A stretch of DNA of 64,000 bases from Synechococcus sp. RCC307 (GTDB lineage Bacteria; Cyanobacteriota; Cyanobacteriia; PCC-6307; Cyanobiaceae), in contig CT978603.1 of the NCBI GenBank assembly GCA_000063525.1, positions 2,103,105 to 2,167,104 of the forward strand. Direction: 5' to 3'. Below, in pieces: positions 11,802 through 19,973 of this stretch (position 1 is the stretch's first letter; each line of letters opens with the position of its first letter). Under the pieces are notes generated by a model. It did not search any database and had not been told where the DNA came from. It worked only from the letters and a program-made list of their open reading frames with translations. The translations under genes and the position numbers were made by a program.

Positions 11802-12062
11802 ATGGCCCTCGACCTCAACGATCCCGATCTCGAGCTGTCCGATTTGCTGTTCGCCTATCAGACCTGGGTGCTGGCGGTCCTCAACGACGAAAAGCTCAAT
11901 CCCGAGGGCGAAAAGCTCGCCACCGATGAGATCTCAGAAGACGCCATGAACGCCCTGCGTTTCCTGCCGGCGGAAGTGACATCCACCGTGGAGAGCACCC
12001 TGGCCTTGGCTTACGACGTGGATGCCGACGAGCTGACCAACCTGCTGTTCCCCGAGAGCTGA
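11802..12062 (+). CDS. Small acidic conserved protein (86 aa)
   Basis: Starts at ATG 11802 (MALDLNDPDLELSDLL), 19 bases after the regulator gene, so probably co-transcribed with it. It is strongly acidic and helical, with no cysteines, signal peptide or membrane segment. I do not recognise the family by name. The last 52 bases overlap the 3' end of the dienelactone hydrolase gene on the other strand. Confidence 0.65.
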   Translation: MALDLNDPDLELSDLLFAYQTWVLAVLNDEKLNPEGEKLATDEISEDAMNALRFLPAEVTSTVESTLALAYDVDADELTNLLFPES

Positions 12063-12787
12063 TCAACCAGGAACTGCATTGCAGCTGACCAGGCCTCATC
12101 GGCAACATGAGGGTCCCAGCGGGGCCCGTCATCCCGCATGAACGTGTGATCGGCCTCAAACAGCCTGCTGCTGTGGTTGATCCCGCTGGCTTGAAAAGCG
12201 GCAAGAACCTGCTGCAACGCTTCAGGTGGCACGTGGGGATCGAGGCTGCCGAACACGGTGAACACCGCCGCTTGAATCTGGTTCAAACGCTCAAGGGTGT
12301 CGGCGCGATCAGCACCGAGAACCCCGTCTTGCAAACCAGTGGGGTAGCAACAAACAGCCGCCTTCACGCGCTGATCCAAGGCTGCGCGCAGGGCTAGATG
12401 GCCCCCCAGGCAAAAGCCAAAGCTGATGAGCCGCTGGTCATCAACATTGGCTTGCTCGCCAAGCCAATCGAGCACGGCGTGGGCATCGGCGTCGTAAGCG
12501 GCAACCGGCGTTGCTTTGGCATCGGCATTGCCGCGTAGGCGGCCCACACCACCGGGTTCCATCACCGTGCCAGGGGGCTCAAGCCGGTGAAAGATCTCCG
12601 GTGCCGCCACCACGTAGCCGTAGCCAGCCAAACGGTTCGCCAGCCGCAGCATCGGCTCGCCTAATTGATAGATATCCGAGAAAAACACCACCCCCGGATA
12701 GCGGCCTTCGGCTTTGGGCTGGGCGACATGCAGCCGCATCAGCGAGCCATCCACCATCAACCCCTGCTGCTGCTGGGTGATCTGCAC
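12011..12787 (-). CDS. Dienelactone hydrolase family protein
   Basis: A 258-residue alpha/beta hydrolase. The DLH-type nucleophile elbow GFCLGG has Cys in place of Ser (FGFCLGGHLAL, about 122-132). Downstream are the Asp in FGSLDPHVP and the His in EADHTFMRDDGPRW, completing a Cys-Asp-His triad. The physiological substrate is unknown; family members cleave dienelactones or related esters. The C-terminal end (SGNSRLVSSSASTS) runs over the convergent small gene. Confidence 0.9.
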   Translation of the reverse strand: MQITQQQQGLMVDGSLMRLHVAQPKAEGRYPGVVFFSDIYQLGEPMLRLANRLAGYGYVVAAPEIFHRLEPPGTVMEPGGVGRLRGNADAKATPVAAYDADAHAVLDWLGEQANVDDQRLISFGFCLGGHLALRAALDQRVKAAVCCYPTGLQDGVLGADRADTLERLNQIQAAVFTVFGSLDPHVPPEALQQVLAAFQASGINHSSRLFEADHTFMRDDGPRWDPHVADEAWSAAMQFLVDQLSGNSRLVSSSASTS

Positions 12788-12951
12788 AGCGTCTTGGCAA
12801 AGCCCTCTTGACGCTAATAAGCGCAGAGAAAGCCGTCAGCAAAAGGGCTCACCAGAAACGCACCAGAACTCCTATCCAGACCCCCCAGAAGCACTACGAG
12901 AAATCCAAAAACCAAAGGAGAGGCTGCGGTTGTTGAGAACACAAACAACCG

Positions 12952-15900
12952 ATGACACCTACCTACACCAAACTGCAAATCGAAGCAGGTGGCGAAACCG
13001 AACTGCTGGAGCAAACCGGCGACCAGACGATGGTCGCCATGCAAGGCAAGACAGACTTTGCTATCCGCAATCAAGACGGAACAGCCAGCACCGCAGTCGA
13101 CCACAAATGGCACATGATCAGTGCTGAGCAAGTTGGCGAAAGCGGAAGTGTCATTTGGCAAAACGCTGAGACCGGAGCATTCCGCGAAACCAAATACAAC
13201 ATCGACAAGACCCAAAAAAATTGGACACAAAGCGGAGAAGCTCAAGAACTCACGACTAGTGAGCTCTACGCGCGGGAAGGCCAACACAAGACTGACCTCA
13301 ATGGTGATGGCTTTCAGAGCTCAAGCGAAGTCTTGCTGAAAGGCCCTGGCACTCAACAGCAAGGTTCATCTGAAATCATGCTGGAAGGCGATGGCCTCAT
13401 CAACAGCGCAAACAAGGTTGTTGGCCAATGGAAAGCAGACCGCAACACTGAATACTCGATCGAGGGAAAGGATAAAGCGCTATTTGCCATTGATAACAAT
13501 GGCAAAGTGACCTTCACCGGGGATGCATTTGCCTCAGACCCAAAAACCGCAACTGGTCCAACAGCCTATGAATTCACAGTCAAGGCCACCGATAAATCAA
13601 CGAATCAGAGTGTGAGCCAAACGGTCAAACTTCGACAAAGGCATGTCATCGAAGTAACCAGCAATGCTGGAGACACAAGCAAAGGCTCTTTTGGGTGGGC
13701 CGTGCAGCAGGCCAATCAGCTAGGGGCTAAAAACATTGCCTCCGAGATTCGCTTCAAAGAAAGCATGACAATTGAAAGCAAGAATGGATACCATCTCACG
13801 CATGGCGACGTCAAAATCAATAGTTATAACTCCAAAAATGTCTCCATTAAACGCACAGGCAATGGCTCAGCCTTCACCATCGGAGAATACGAATATGCAA
13901 ACAAACACGATGCTAATAAACAACCAGACCTTCAGGTAGAGGCCTCAAATATCAATATATTTAATACAACCGCCAAAGGCCAAGACGCTGCAAAAAATGG
14001 CGGCGGCGGCGGCGGATACGGGACAGGAGCGGGAGTACTTCATTACAACGGACACCTGACTTGGAGCAACAGTGTCGTCCAAGGGAATAGGGTCGTAGCT
14101 GGACATGGAGCAGAGATTGGCTCTGAGGGGAAAGGTGGCCGACTAAAAGTAGTGGGATTTGGCCGCACCACCCACGTGATGCACTATGAAGCCGAGCGAG
14201 GCGATCCTGGCCTTAGGGGAGGAGGACTAAATGATCGCAATCATAGTTTTGGAAACGGGAAAGTTGAGGGTGGCGCGCCAGGGGAAAAAGACCCCTATTT
14301 CTTTGGTTCAAACTGGAAAGGTCACCATGGAAAAAATGGCTCTAATGCACCGAATAGCGCTGGGCTAGGTGAAGGCGGCATTGGACCTGGAGCTGCTGGG
14401 GGCGGAGAGTACAGCCGCGCCAAAGACGTATTCAGCAAGGGCACTAAAGGGAACAGTGGAAAACCAGGAAAAGGCTCAAAGGCAGGCTACGGCGGAGGAC
14501 AGTCAGTAAACGGGAATGGTCAGATTGATGATTCGGATACAAGGGGATGGGGCGGCACGGCCGACGCAAAAAAAGGAGGACGCGGATCTGCGCAAGGCGC
14601 ATTCATGTCTTCATTAGCGCATAAAAATGACAAAAACTCGGTAACAATTAGGACAACTGATGCCCTAGGGAACAAAGCAGAGTCCTCAACTACAGCCGGC
14701 AAAACGAATAACATCCACAGCAGATATCTTGAAATCAAAATCGATAACTACCGGCAACATAAAAGCCATAGAACACCTGATATGCAGCGAGAGACAGTTC
14801 AAGCCGGCACATACAATACCGATCAAAGCGTGAACAAAACCAACCCATTTAATAACTCAGCTACATTCACTCAAGCACAAGACAAAGGGGCTACAGAGAT
14901 CACAGTGAGGTCAAACTCTTTTGTGGTTAAAGAGGATGAGGCCAACATCGTTGGGCAAACCATTGAACTTGATCCGGAAAAATCTCATGTCATCTTTTCA
15001 GGGATGCAAATCAACGACAAAAATACAGTCACGAGTGAAATTCAAAATTGGCAACAATGGAGAGATGGGATTTCAGGAATTATGCAGAAAGTCTATTCTG
15101 TGAAGACAGAGGATGCGATCCGAAATAGCAGAAAAGGATTTATAGAAACTTGGGGTTCCATAGCAATCCAAGCAGCTGGTCAGGCTGGCGCTAAAACAGG
15201 TCCAGCAAGTCTAATCTTAAATGCAGGAAAAGGGATCGTGAGTGAGCTAAAAGAAACAGCACGCATCGAGAAAGAGCTCAAAGAGAGAGAGGCAACTATC
15301 CAAGAACACAAGCGGGTAGAGAGCCACTTTGTGGAAGCGCTGAAAACAAATCCCATTCAGGTCACTGATGTAAGAACGCGCCCTCTTCACAACAATTTCC
15401 GCCTTGGCACTCACACGATCGAGTTCCAACCAGGACTTGATCCCTTGCTGAAATGGGAAGGCGTAAAAAATGGGCAGGCAATTATATCTGTCAACAATAG
15501 AGATTTTAACAATAGAACAGCAGACAATAAGGCTAAGCAGTTTTCGCTCTTCAAGCTAACAAAAGAACAGACAAAAGAGATGGAGAACATCGAGGATCAG
15601 AGCGCCTATCTCAATAGTTTCATTCAATTCAGGCAAGAAGCTGGCAATGGCTTTATCTCCGCAAGAATGGGAACCCAAACGAAATGGCTATTCGTTAAAA
15701 ACAATGCTCAAGATCCACAAACTGGAAACAGCAATGATCGAGTGGCAATTCAAAGAGATTACGGTGCAGGCTTGACTGACAAAACGAACTTGGTAGTTGA
15801 CACTTTTCAAGGCAATGATGTGATTCAAGGCGATCGAGGCAATAGCACAATCAATGCAGGGCGAGGGAATGACTACATCCAGCCCGGACTAGGGAAAGAT

Positions 15901-16806
15901 ATTGTCAAAGGGGGCGAAGGCATTGACACAGTCAGCTATGCCAATATCGAGCAAGCACTAAAGGCAAGGGTTAAGAACGGGAAAATCACTGTCAATTTTA
16001 AAAATGCAGCTGCAAAAAATACCACCATGGATGACGAGATCACAGGAGTAGAAAAATTTGTCTTCGGGAAGAATGCCGATGTTGATTTTGCAGGGCTAGC
16101 GCCTGCAGTGAAATACTCAACAACTGACCCAACAAGAACAACAAACAATCAAGTCACCAGGACAATCACCTTCCAGGAAGGCTCCACAATCAAAGGAGCA
16201 GAAGGAGATGAGAAATTCATCATTAACTTTGAGACCACAAAGGATTCAGCAACCAATCCCAATTCAATCCAAAAGGTGACGGTAGATGGGAGAGGGGGAA
16301 GAAACCAACTGGCGATTGCTGGCCTTGATTCGTTTATAGAGCAAGGGTATGAAGTCATCAATGATTCAAATTCCAAGGAAATTAAAATCAAAAAAGGAGA
16401 AACTGAACATGACATTGTTGATTACGACAATATTATGGGCAGCCCGAAAGTTGTCGACCAGAACAACCAACCCTTAAAAGTAAAAACCCTGCTTTCAAAT
16501 ACCGCAGCAATGGATATCGATGCTGAGGCTGCTGACCCACTAATCAATTATGGAGGCTTAAAAGAACTATCAACCATCAAACCAAGCGAAATGTTTGGCA
16601 GCGATCAACTGATCCTGCAAAACGGAGATAGCTCATTCAACGAATCAGTTGCCAATCTAGAGTTCAACCCAATCATTCAGGGCATGAGCGCAACTCAGGA
16701 TCCCATCAACATGATCCTGAGCGGCACAAGCAACAGCCTTGAAAATGATTTAAACAAACAACAGCAGCGTGACCCTCTGACCCAAGAACGCATCGATAGC
16801 TTCTAA
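12952..16806 (+). CDS. Large Gly-rich secreted protein with RTX-type repeats
   Basis: A 1284-residue protein with no Sec signal peptide. Visible parts in order: a Trp-containing N-terminal module with an EF-hand-like TDLNGDGFQ (about 105-113); a cadherin-like segment (about 150-225, ending EFTVKATDKSTNQSVSQ); a beta-helix-like region (235-345); a very Gly/Asn-rich stretch (about 348-550, with a run of six Gly); a helical, charged stretch (about 735-805); RTX calcium-binding nonapeptides (about 952-985, FQGNDVIQGDRGN, GRGNDYIQPGLGKD); and a beta-rich tail. RTX proteins usually leave by type I secretion and act at the cell surface. No secretion genes are adjacent. Base composition is clearly A+T-richer than flanking genes, consistent with accessory DNA. 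Confidence 0.85.
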   Translation: MTPTYTKLQIEAGGETELLEQTGDQTMVAMQGKTDFAIRNQDGTASTAVDHKWHMISAEQVGESGSVIWQNAETGAFRETKYNIDKTQKNWTQSGEAQELTTSELYAREGQHKTDLNGDGFQSSSEVLLKGPGTQQQGSSEIMLEGDGLINSANKVVGQWKADRNTEYSIEGKDKALFAIDNNGKVTFTGDAFASDPKTATGPTAYEFTVKATDKSTNQSVSQTVKLRQRHVIEVTSNAGDTSKGSFGWAVQQANQLGAKNIASEIRFKESMTIESKNGYHLTHGDVKINSYNSKNVSIKRTGNGSAFTIGEYEYANKHDANKQPDLQVEASNINIFNTTAKGQDAAKNGGGGGGYGTGAGVLHYNGHLTWSNSVVQGNRVVAGHGAEIGSEGKGGRLKVVGFGRTTHVMHYEAERGDPGLRGGGLNDRNHSFGNGKVEGGAPGEKDPYFFGSNWKGHHGKNGSNAPNSAGLGEGGIGPGAAGGGEYSRAKDVFSKGTKGNSGKPGKGSKAGYGGGQSVNGNGQIDDSDTRGWGGTADAKKGGRGSAQGAFMSSLAHKNDKNSVTIRTTDALGNKAESSTTAGKTNNIHSRYLEIKIDNYRQHKSHRTPDMQRETVQAGTYNTDQSVNKTNPFNNSATFTQAQDKGATEITVRSNSFVVKEDEANIVGQTIELDPEKSHVIFSGMQINDKNTVTSEIQNWQQWRDGISGIMQKVYSVKTEDAIRNSRKGFIETWGSIAIQAAGQAGAKTGPASLILNAGKGIVSELKETARIEKELKEREATIQEHKRVESHFVEALKTNPIQVTDVRTRPLHNNFRLGTHTIEFQPGLDPLLKWEGVKNGQAIISVNNRDFNNRTADNKAKQFSLFKLTKEQTKEMENIEDQSAYLNSFIQFRQEAGNGFISARMGTQTKWLFVKNNAQDPQTGNSNDRVAIQRDYGAGLTDKTNLVVDTFQGNDVIQGDRGNSTINAGRGNDYIQPGLGKDIVKGGEGIDTVSYANIEQALKARVKNGKITVNFKNAAAKNTTMDDEITGVEKFVFGKNADVDFAGLAPAVKYSTTDPTRTTNNQVTRTITFQEGSTIKGAEGDEKFIINFETTKDSATNPNSIQKVTVDGRGGRNQLAIAGLDSFIEQGYEVINDSNSKEIKIKKGETEHDIVDYDNIMGSPKVVDQNNQPLKVKTLLSNTAAMDIDAEAADPLINYGGLKELSTIKPSEMFGSDQLILQNGDSSFNESVANLEFNPIIQGMSATQDPINMILSGTSNSLENDLNKQQQRDPLTQERIDSF

Positions 16807-16840
16807 GCCTCTTGCCCAGGCAGTCATGAAATCGATTCAA

Positions 16841-16865
16841 GCCCCGCCGACGCGGGGCTTTTTTC
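16841..16865 (+). terminator. Intrinsic terminator after the RTX protein
   Basis: Stem GCCCCGC/GCGGGGC with a 4-base loop, followed by a run of T, 34 bases after the stop codon. Confidence 0.85.
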
Positions 16866-16952
16866 TACGCACCGAACTCGAGCAGGCTCGAAGCCAATCG
16901 CAGACCAGCTCCAATGCCGTGGCTAGAAACGGCTTACGCAATTGTTGAAGCC

Positions 16953-17297
16953 ATGCTCAAACCGTTGATCACTGCAGGCCTTCTGCTTGTTGCCACAGCA
17001 GGTTCAGCTCTGGCGCAAGTTCCCCCCAGCCAAGTGCGAGCAGCCAATTTGGCTCGCATGGAGGCTGAACGCATCAATGGCGGACTCAGCAAATACTTCA
17101 CCGCCAATTGCATGCACCGCTCAGGCGGCGGCAATTGCCTCGTCAATGAGAGCGCTGATGGCTACCTGTTCAACTTCCTGGGTGGAGCACCGGGCTGGGA
17201 AGTGAATCAGCAGCCCGCCACCGTGCAAACCAAGATCCTGATTGGCCCAGAAGGCAACCAGGTCAAAAAGGTCATCTACAACGGCGCCCCCCAATAG
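16953..17297 (+). CDS. Small secreted conserved protein (114 aa)
   Basis: The frame is open from 16914, but the ATG at 16953 places a clean Sec signal peptide at the N-terminus (MLKPLITAGLLLVATAGSALA, cut before Q). The mature part has two Cys (NCMHRSGGGNCL) that could form a disulfide, then a Gly-rich stretch and a short basic tail. I do not recognise a named family. It ends 11 bases before the next gene, so the two are probably one transcript. Confidence 0.75.
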   Translation: MLKPLITAGLLLVATAGSALAQVPPSQVRAANLARMEAERINGGLSKYFTANCMHRSGGGNCLVNESADGYLFNFLGGAPGWEVNQQPATVQTKILIGPEGNQVKKVIYNGAPQ

Positions 17298-17308
17298 GAG
17301 CAACACCC

Positions 17309-17692
17309 ATGGCTTTTCTGCTCAAGGTCCGCTGGGAGATCAAGCCCGGGATGCAAACCCAGTTTTGCGAGAGAGCCGATGTGCTTGCCGGGGTGATGCT
17401 GAATCATCCCGGTGTGCTCTGCTATCACGCCGATTACCCCGAGCCGAATCTGAGCGAATGGGTGGAGATCTATGCCAATGACGACACCTTCGCCTCCCAC
17501 CTCGATGACCCTGCCGCCAGCAAACCACTCGGCGAGCTGATTGATTGCTGCAGCAAGGTGTCGTGCCGTTGTTGGGGTGATCCCAACCCCGCCTCCAAAG
17601 AACGGCTCAAAGCCTTCGCCGCTGAATACCAGAACACTGGCAAGGGCTCTTTTGTGCTCAACCCCAACGCCGATCCTCACTCCCACATCTGA
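17309..17692 (+). CDS. ABM-fold (monooxygenase-like dimeric barrel) protein
   Basis: A 127-residue protein. The N-terminal 90 residues look like the antibiotic-biosynthesis-monooxygenase ferredoxin-like fold: FLLKVRWEIKPGM, then a helix, NHPGVLCYHADYPE, and WVEIYANDDTFASHLDDP. Members are small dimeric barrels, sometimes heme- or quinone-related. A Cys cluster (IDCCSKVSCRCWGDP) follows the fold and is unusual; it might bind metal. No cofactor or substrate can be assigned. Confidence 0.7.
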   Translation: MAFLLKVRWEIKPGMQTQFCERADVLAGVMLNHPGVLCYHADYPEPNLSEWVEIYANDDTFASHLDDPAASKPLGELIDCCSKVSCRCWGDPNPASKERLKAFAAEYQNTGKGSFVLNPNADPHSHI

Positions 17693-17701
17693 GGAGATGG
17701 A

Positions 17702-17935
17702 TCAGCGCCAGCGCTGATCCATCGAGCAATCCATGCAGTAATGCGAGCGAAATTTGGAGCTTGGTTGCTCCATCGACGTTCGCCAGTCGCTGTATTGGGG
17801 CGACTGCATGCGATTCAGTAGCCAGCTGACACTTCGCGCCTGGGATGCCGCAGAGTTGTGCTGTGCCAATGCGGGAGCTCCCAACGGCATCAGGGCCAGG
17901 ACAACCGCAATCAAGGCAACGAACTCACCATCCAT
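17702..17935 (-). CDS. Small exported protein (77 aa)
   Basis: Starting at Met 17935 gives a Sec signal peptide (DGEFVALIAVVLALMPLGAPALAQ) followed by a short, Ser- and Arg-rich mature part with two Cys (HYCMDCSMDQ). An upstream start at 17950 would add five residues. It is convergent with the ABM-fold gene. The family is not recognised; confidence rests on the signal peptide and the neighbouring set of similar small exported proteins. Confidence 0.5.
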   Translation of the reverse strand: MDGEFVALIAVVLALMPLGAPALAQHNSAASQARSVSWLLNRMQSPQYSDWRTSMEQPSSKFRSHYCMDCSMDQRWR

Positions 17936-18075
17936 GGGTCGATAGAGCACCTAGATCGACCTTCGCTCCGGCAAGACCGCCAAAGTGGGAAACAGGCCAT
18001 GCATTGACTGAAGATTGCCTGAAACCGCAGTGACGGATTGCTTTTAGAACCAACCAGGGTCTTCATCCCAAAACA

Positions 18076-18102
18076 CGGACCCTGCTTCGGCAGGGGCTTT
18101 TT
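18076..18102 (+). terminator. Orphan terminator at the head of the cassette array
   Basis: Perfect stem CCCTGC/GCAGGG around TTCG, then GC and five T. It has the same form as the terminators that close each downstream unit, yet no plus-strand ORF precedes it. The 17951-18075 stretch shows no gene, which suggests that a former first unit has been lost or decayed. Confidence 0.7.
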
Positions 18103-18113
18103 CATACCTAAAA

Positions 18114-18245
18114 CCCAGTGCTGACAGAGTCACCTGCTCTTCACCAGAACTGTTCTGACGCCTGACCAGAGGGTGACCAGGGGCTCACAAAACCAGCGGA
18201 GATGGTGCAGGTGTCCGGGAGAGATCCCACAACTGATTCAATCCA
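18114..18245 (+). repeat. Cassette leader repeat, copy 1
   Basis: The first of five ~130-nt leaders that share almost all bases from CCCAGTGCTGAC to just before the start codon. Shared blocks: GTCACCTG ... GGGTGACC (an inverted repeat of six or seven bases), CTTCACCAGAACTGTTCTGAC between its arms, ACAAAACCAGCGGAGATGGTGC, and the hairpin GGGA-GAGA-TCCC about 20 bases before the ATG. It precedes the ORF at 18246. Confidence 0.9.
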
Positions 18246-18470
18246 ATGAAGAAGCTCTTTGCTTTCGCTGTCGTTGCTGCACTTGGAGCTGGCACTGCTC
18301 TGCCAGTATCTGCCGGTACCGCAACAGCGCAGTCCATTTGGAATTCAAATCAAGCTGCTAGCCGCGCTCGTCAGCGGGTCCCTGCAGGTGCAGAAGTGAC
18401 TGATCGGCATTGCTCTTCGATTGACAATGGGAGGAACATTATTTGGACATGCAAGGTGACTTGGAAATAA
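18246..18470 (+). CDS. Cassette 1: small exported protein (74 aa)
   Basis: It has a typical Sec signal peptide (MKKLFAFAVVAALGAGTALPVSAG) and a mature part of about 50 residues with two Cys (RHCSSIDNG and WTCKVTW) that may form a disulfide. I do not recognise the family. Its start is fixed by the leader repeat, which ends at this ATG in a way shared with copies 2, 4 and 5. A terminator follows at 18505. Confidence 0.75.
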   Translation: MKKLFAFAVVAALGAGTALPVSAGTATAQSIWNSNQAASRARQRVPAGAEVTDRHCSSIDNGRNIIWTCKVTWK

Positions 18471-18504
18471 TCACAACTGTCTTGAAGGATTCCATCTACA
18501 TAAA

Positions 18505-18529
18505 GCCCCTGCTTCGACGGGGGCTTTTT
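18505..18529 (+). terminator. Terminator of cassette 1
   Basis: GCCCC/GGGGC stem around TGCTTCGACG, then five T. It is one of the near-identical terminators of the array and sits 35 bases after the stop codon. Confidence 0.85.
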
Positions 18530-18540
18530 ACTGCCCAAAT

Positions 18541-18671
18541 CCCAGCGCTGCCTTGGTCACCTGCTTTTCACCAGAACTATTCCGGCGGCTGACCAGAGGG
18601 TGACCAGAGCCTCCAAAAGTCAACGGTGATGGTGCAGGTGTTCGGGAGAGATCCCACAACCGACTCAATCC
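18541..18671 (+). repeat. Cassette leader repeat, copy 2
   Basis: Same layout as copy 1, with a complete GGTCACC ... GGTGACC inverted repeat, the inner ACCAGAACT block followed by ATTCC instead of GTTCT, and the GGGA-GAGA-TCCC hairpin. The two bases before that hairpin differ from copy 1 (TC for CC), while the flanking TGT/ACA pair is kept. Confidence 0.9.
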
Positions 18672-18887
18672 ATGGCCCTCACCGACAAAATCCTCACTGT
18701 TTTTGGTGGTTTCTTTGTTGTTCTTGGAGCTGTTGCCGTCAGCGCAGCACCCATCACTCCAACTCGCTTTAACCCTGCCTATCAGGTCAGAGCCGATCGT
18801 TGGCACCAAGACCACTACACACGGTTTCATCAGCAATACAACGTGGATGGTCCTGCTTCTGAGCGCTGGAATCAAAACCGCTTCTAA
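18672..18887 (+). CDS. Cassette 2: small membrane or exported protein (71 aa)
   Basis: The N-terminal hydrophobic segment (MALTDKILTVFGGFFVVLGAVAVSA) is either a signal peptide or an anchor. The mature part is rich in Arg, His, Gln and aromatic residues (WHQDHYTRFHQQYN). The first 13 residues closely resemble those of the cassette 5 protein (MTLYDNILTVFAG), while the rest does not, so the two share a head with different tails. Function unknown. Confidence 0.7.
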   Translation: MALTDKILTVFGGFFVVLGAVAVSAAPITPTRFNPAYQVRADRWHQDHYTRFHQQYNVDGPASERWNQNRF

Positions 18888-18911
18888 GCCGCTCAAAGGA
18901 CAACAGTCACG

Positions 18912-18936
18912 GCCCCTGCTTTAGCGGGGGCTTTTT
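18912..18936 (+). terminator. Terminator of cassette 2
   Basis: GCCCCTGC paired with GCGGGGGC, short TTTA loop, then five T, 24 bases after the stop codon. Confidence 0.85.
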
Positions 18937-18947
18937 CATGCTCAAAA

Positions 18948-19071
18948 CCCAGTGCTGACGGGGTCACCTGCCCTTCACCAGAACTGTTCTGACGCCTGAC
19001 CAGAGGGTGACCAGTGCCTCACAAAACCAGCGGAGATGGTGAGTTCATCAGAGAACCAAGGGGACCAAGCC
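18948..19071 (+). repeat. Cassette leader repeat, copy 3 (3' part replaced)
   Basis: Matches copy 1 almost base for base through ACAAAACCAGCGGAGATGGT, then departs. The GCAGGTGTCCGGGAGAGATCCC hairpin block is missing and an unrelated stretch with AAGGGGACC leads to the ATG. The GGTCACC/GGTGACC arms are intact. Confidence 0.85.
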
Positions 19072-19212
19072 ATGGGCGCCTTCATCTACGACACCAACGG
19101 AATGCTTCTCTTCTCAGGGCTCAACAAAGCTGCTGCCCTGGCCTACGCCAACTTGTTTGAACTAGCCCAATTCACCTTGGTCATCAGAGAGCCCAGAAAT
19201 CAAGGTCACTGA
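19072..19212 (+). CDS. Cassette 3: 46-residue protein
   Basis: A short ORF reading MGAFIYDTNGMLLFSGLN and ending EPRNQGH. It has no signal peptide and is mostly helical and hydrophobic in the middle (KAAALAYANLFELAQFTLVI). It lies exactly between leader copy 3 and a terminator, which is the main reason to accept it. AGGGGACC upstream of the ATG could act as a ribosome binding site, unlike the other units. Family unknown. Confidence 0.5.
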   Translation: MGAFIYDTNGMLLFSGLNKAAALAYANLFELAQFTLVIREPRNQGH

Positions 19213-19230
19213 ACCGATCGCTAATTCACG

Positions 19231-19255
19231 GCCCCTGCTTCGGCGGGGGCTTTTT
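19231..19255 (+). terminator. Terminator of cassette 3
   Basis: GCCCCTGC/GCGGGGGC stem-loop with five T, 18 bases after the stop codon, nearly identical to the terminators of cassettes 1 and 2. Confidence 0.85.
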
Positions 19256-19266
19256 CATGCTCAAAA

Positions 19267-19398
19267 CCCAGTGCTGACACAGTCACCTGCTCTTCACCAG
19301 AACTATTCCGACGGTTGACCAGAGGGTGACCAAAACCTCACAAAGCCAACGGAGATGGTGCAGGTGTCCGGGAGAGATCCCACAACCGAATCAATCCA
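19267..19398 (+). repeat. Cassette leader repeat, copy 4
   Basis: A full-length copy. The inverted-repeat arms read AGTCACC/GGTGACC, the inner block is ACCAGAACTATTCCGACGG, and the GGGA-GAGA-TCCC hairpin is present. It ends directly at the ATG of the cupin gene. Confidence 0.9.
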
Positions 19399-19914
19399 AT
19401 GCCCCGCTATCAAAAGACTGTCGCTGCTGCTTTCAGCGGAGTCGCTGTCTTGTTTGCTCCAGCCCTCGCCATTGCAACTCTCGTCACTGCACCGGTGCCT
19501 GCTCAAGGGGATCAGCAAGACCATGGCACTAAGCCTTGGGTTGTGAATATCGAAGAGCTCACAACCAACAACCAAAACTTCCGAACCACCTGGTGGACAG
19601 GGAAACAGTTGCAGATGACTGTGATGTCAATTCAGCCAGGAGAGGACATTGGGCTGGAAGTCCATCAAAAGGGTGATCAATTCATCCGGGTGGAAGAGGG
19701 AACAGCTCGCGTGCAAATGGGCACGAGCAAAACAAACCTGAGTTACGACAAAACGGTCGGAGATGACTGGGCAATGTTCATCCCAGAGGGCTATTGGCAC
19801 AACATCTCCAACGCAGGAAATGAAGAGCTCAAGGTGTATGTGCTTTATGCCCCGCCAGAGCATCCCGCTGGCACGATCCATCCAACGAAGGCCAGTGAGT
19901 CATCGCAGCCTTGA
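19399..19914 (+). CDS. Cassette 4: exported cupin-domain protein (171 aa)
   Basis: An N-terminal signal-like segment (about 1-35, AAAFSGVAVLFAPALAIA, probable cut near PVPAQ) precedes a single cupin domain: SIQPGEDIGLEVHQKGDQFIRV gives the first His/Glu motif and FIPEGYWHNISNAG the second His. These would hold a metal ion. The substrate is unknown. It is the largest and the only clearly assignable protein of the five cassettes, and is probably periplasmic. A terminator follows at 19938. Confidence 0.85.
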   Translation: MPRYQKTVAAAFSGVAVLFAPALAIATLVTAPVPAQGDQQDHGTKPWVVNIEELTTNNQNFRTTWWTGKQLQMTVMSIQPGEDIGLEVHQKGDQFIRVEEGTARVQMGTSKTNLSYDKTVGDDWAMFIPEGYWHNISNAGNEELKVYVLYAPPEHPAGTIHPTKASESSQP

Positions 19915-19937
19915 GCCAGCAGATGCTGTTGTGTATT

Positions 19938-19962
19938 GCCCCTGCAGATGCAGGGGCTTTTT
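19938..19962 (+). terminator. Terminator of cassette 4
   Basis: GCCCCTGC/GCAGGGGC stem with loop AGAT, then five T; it keeps the array pattern with compensating changes in the stem. Confidence 0.85.
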
Positions 19963-19973
19963 ACTGCCCAAAA

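Noticed and set aside
18149-18160. AGAACTGTTCT in the leaders as a LexA (SOS) operator
   Set aside because: The cyanobacterial LexA box needs AGTAC-N4-GTTCT-like spacing; GTAC is missing, and two copies have lost the palindrome (ATTCC), so it is more likely part of an RNA fold.
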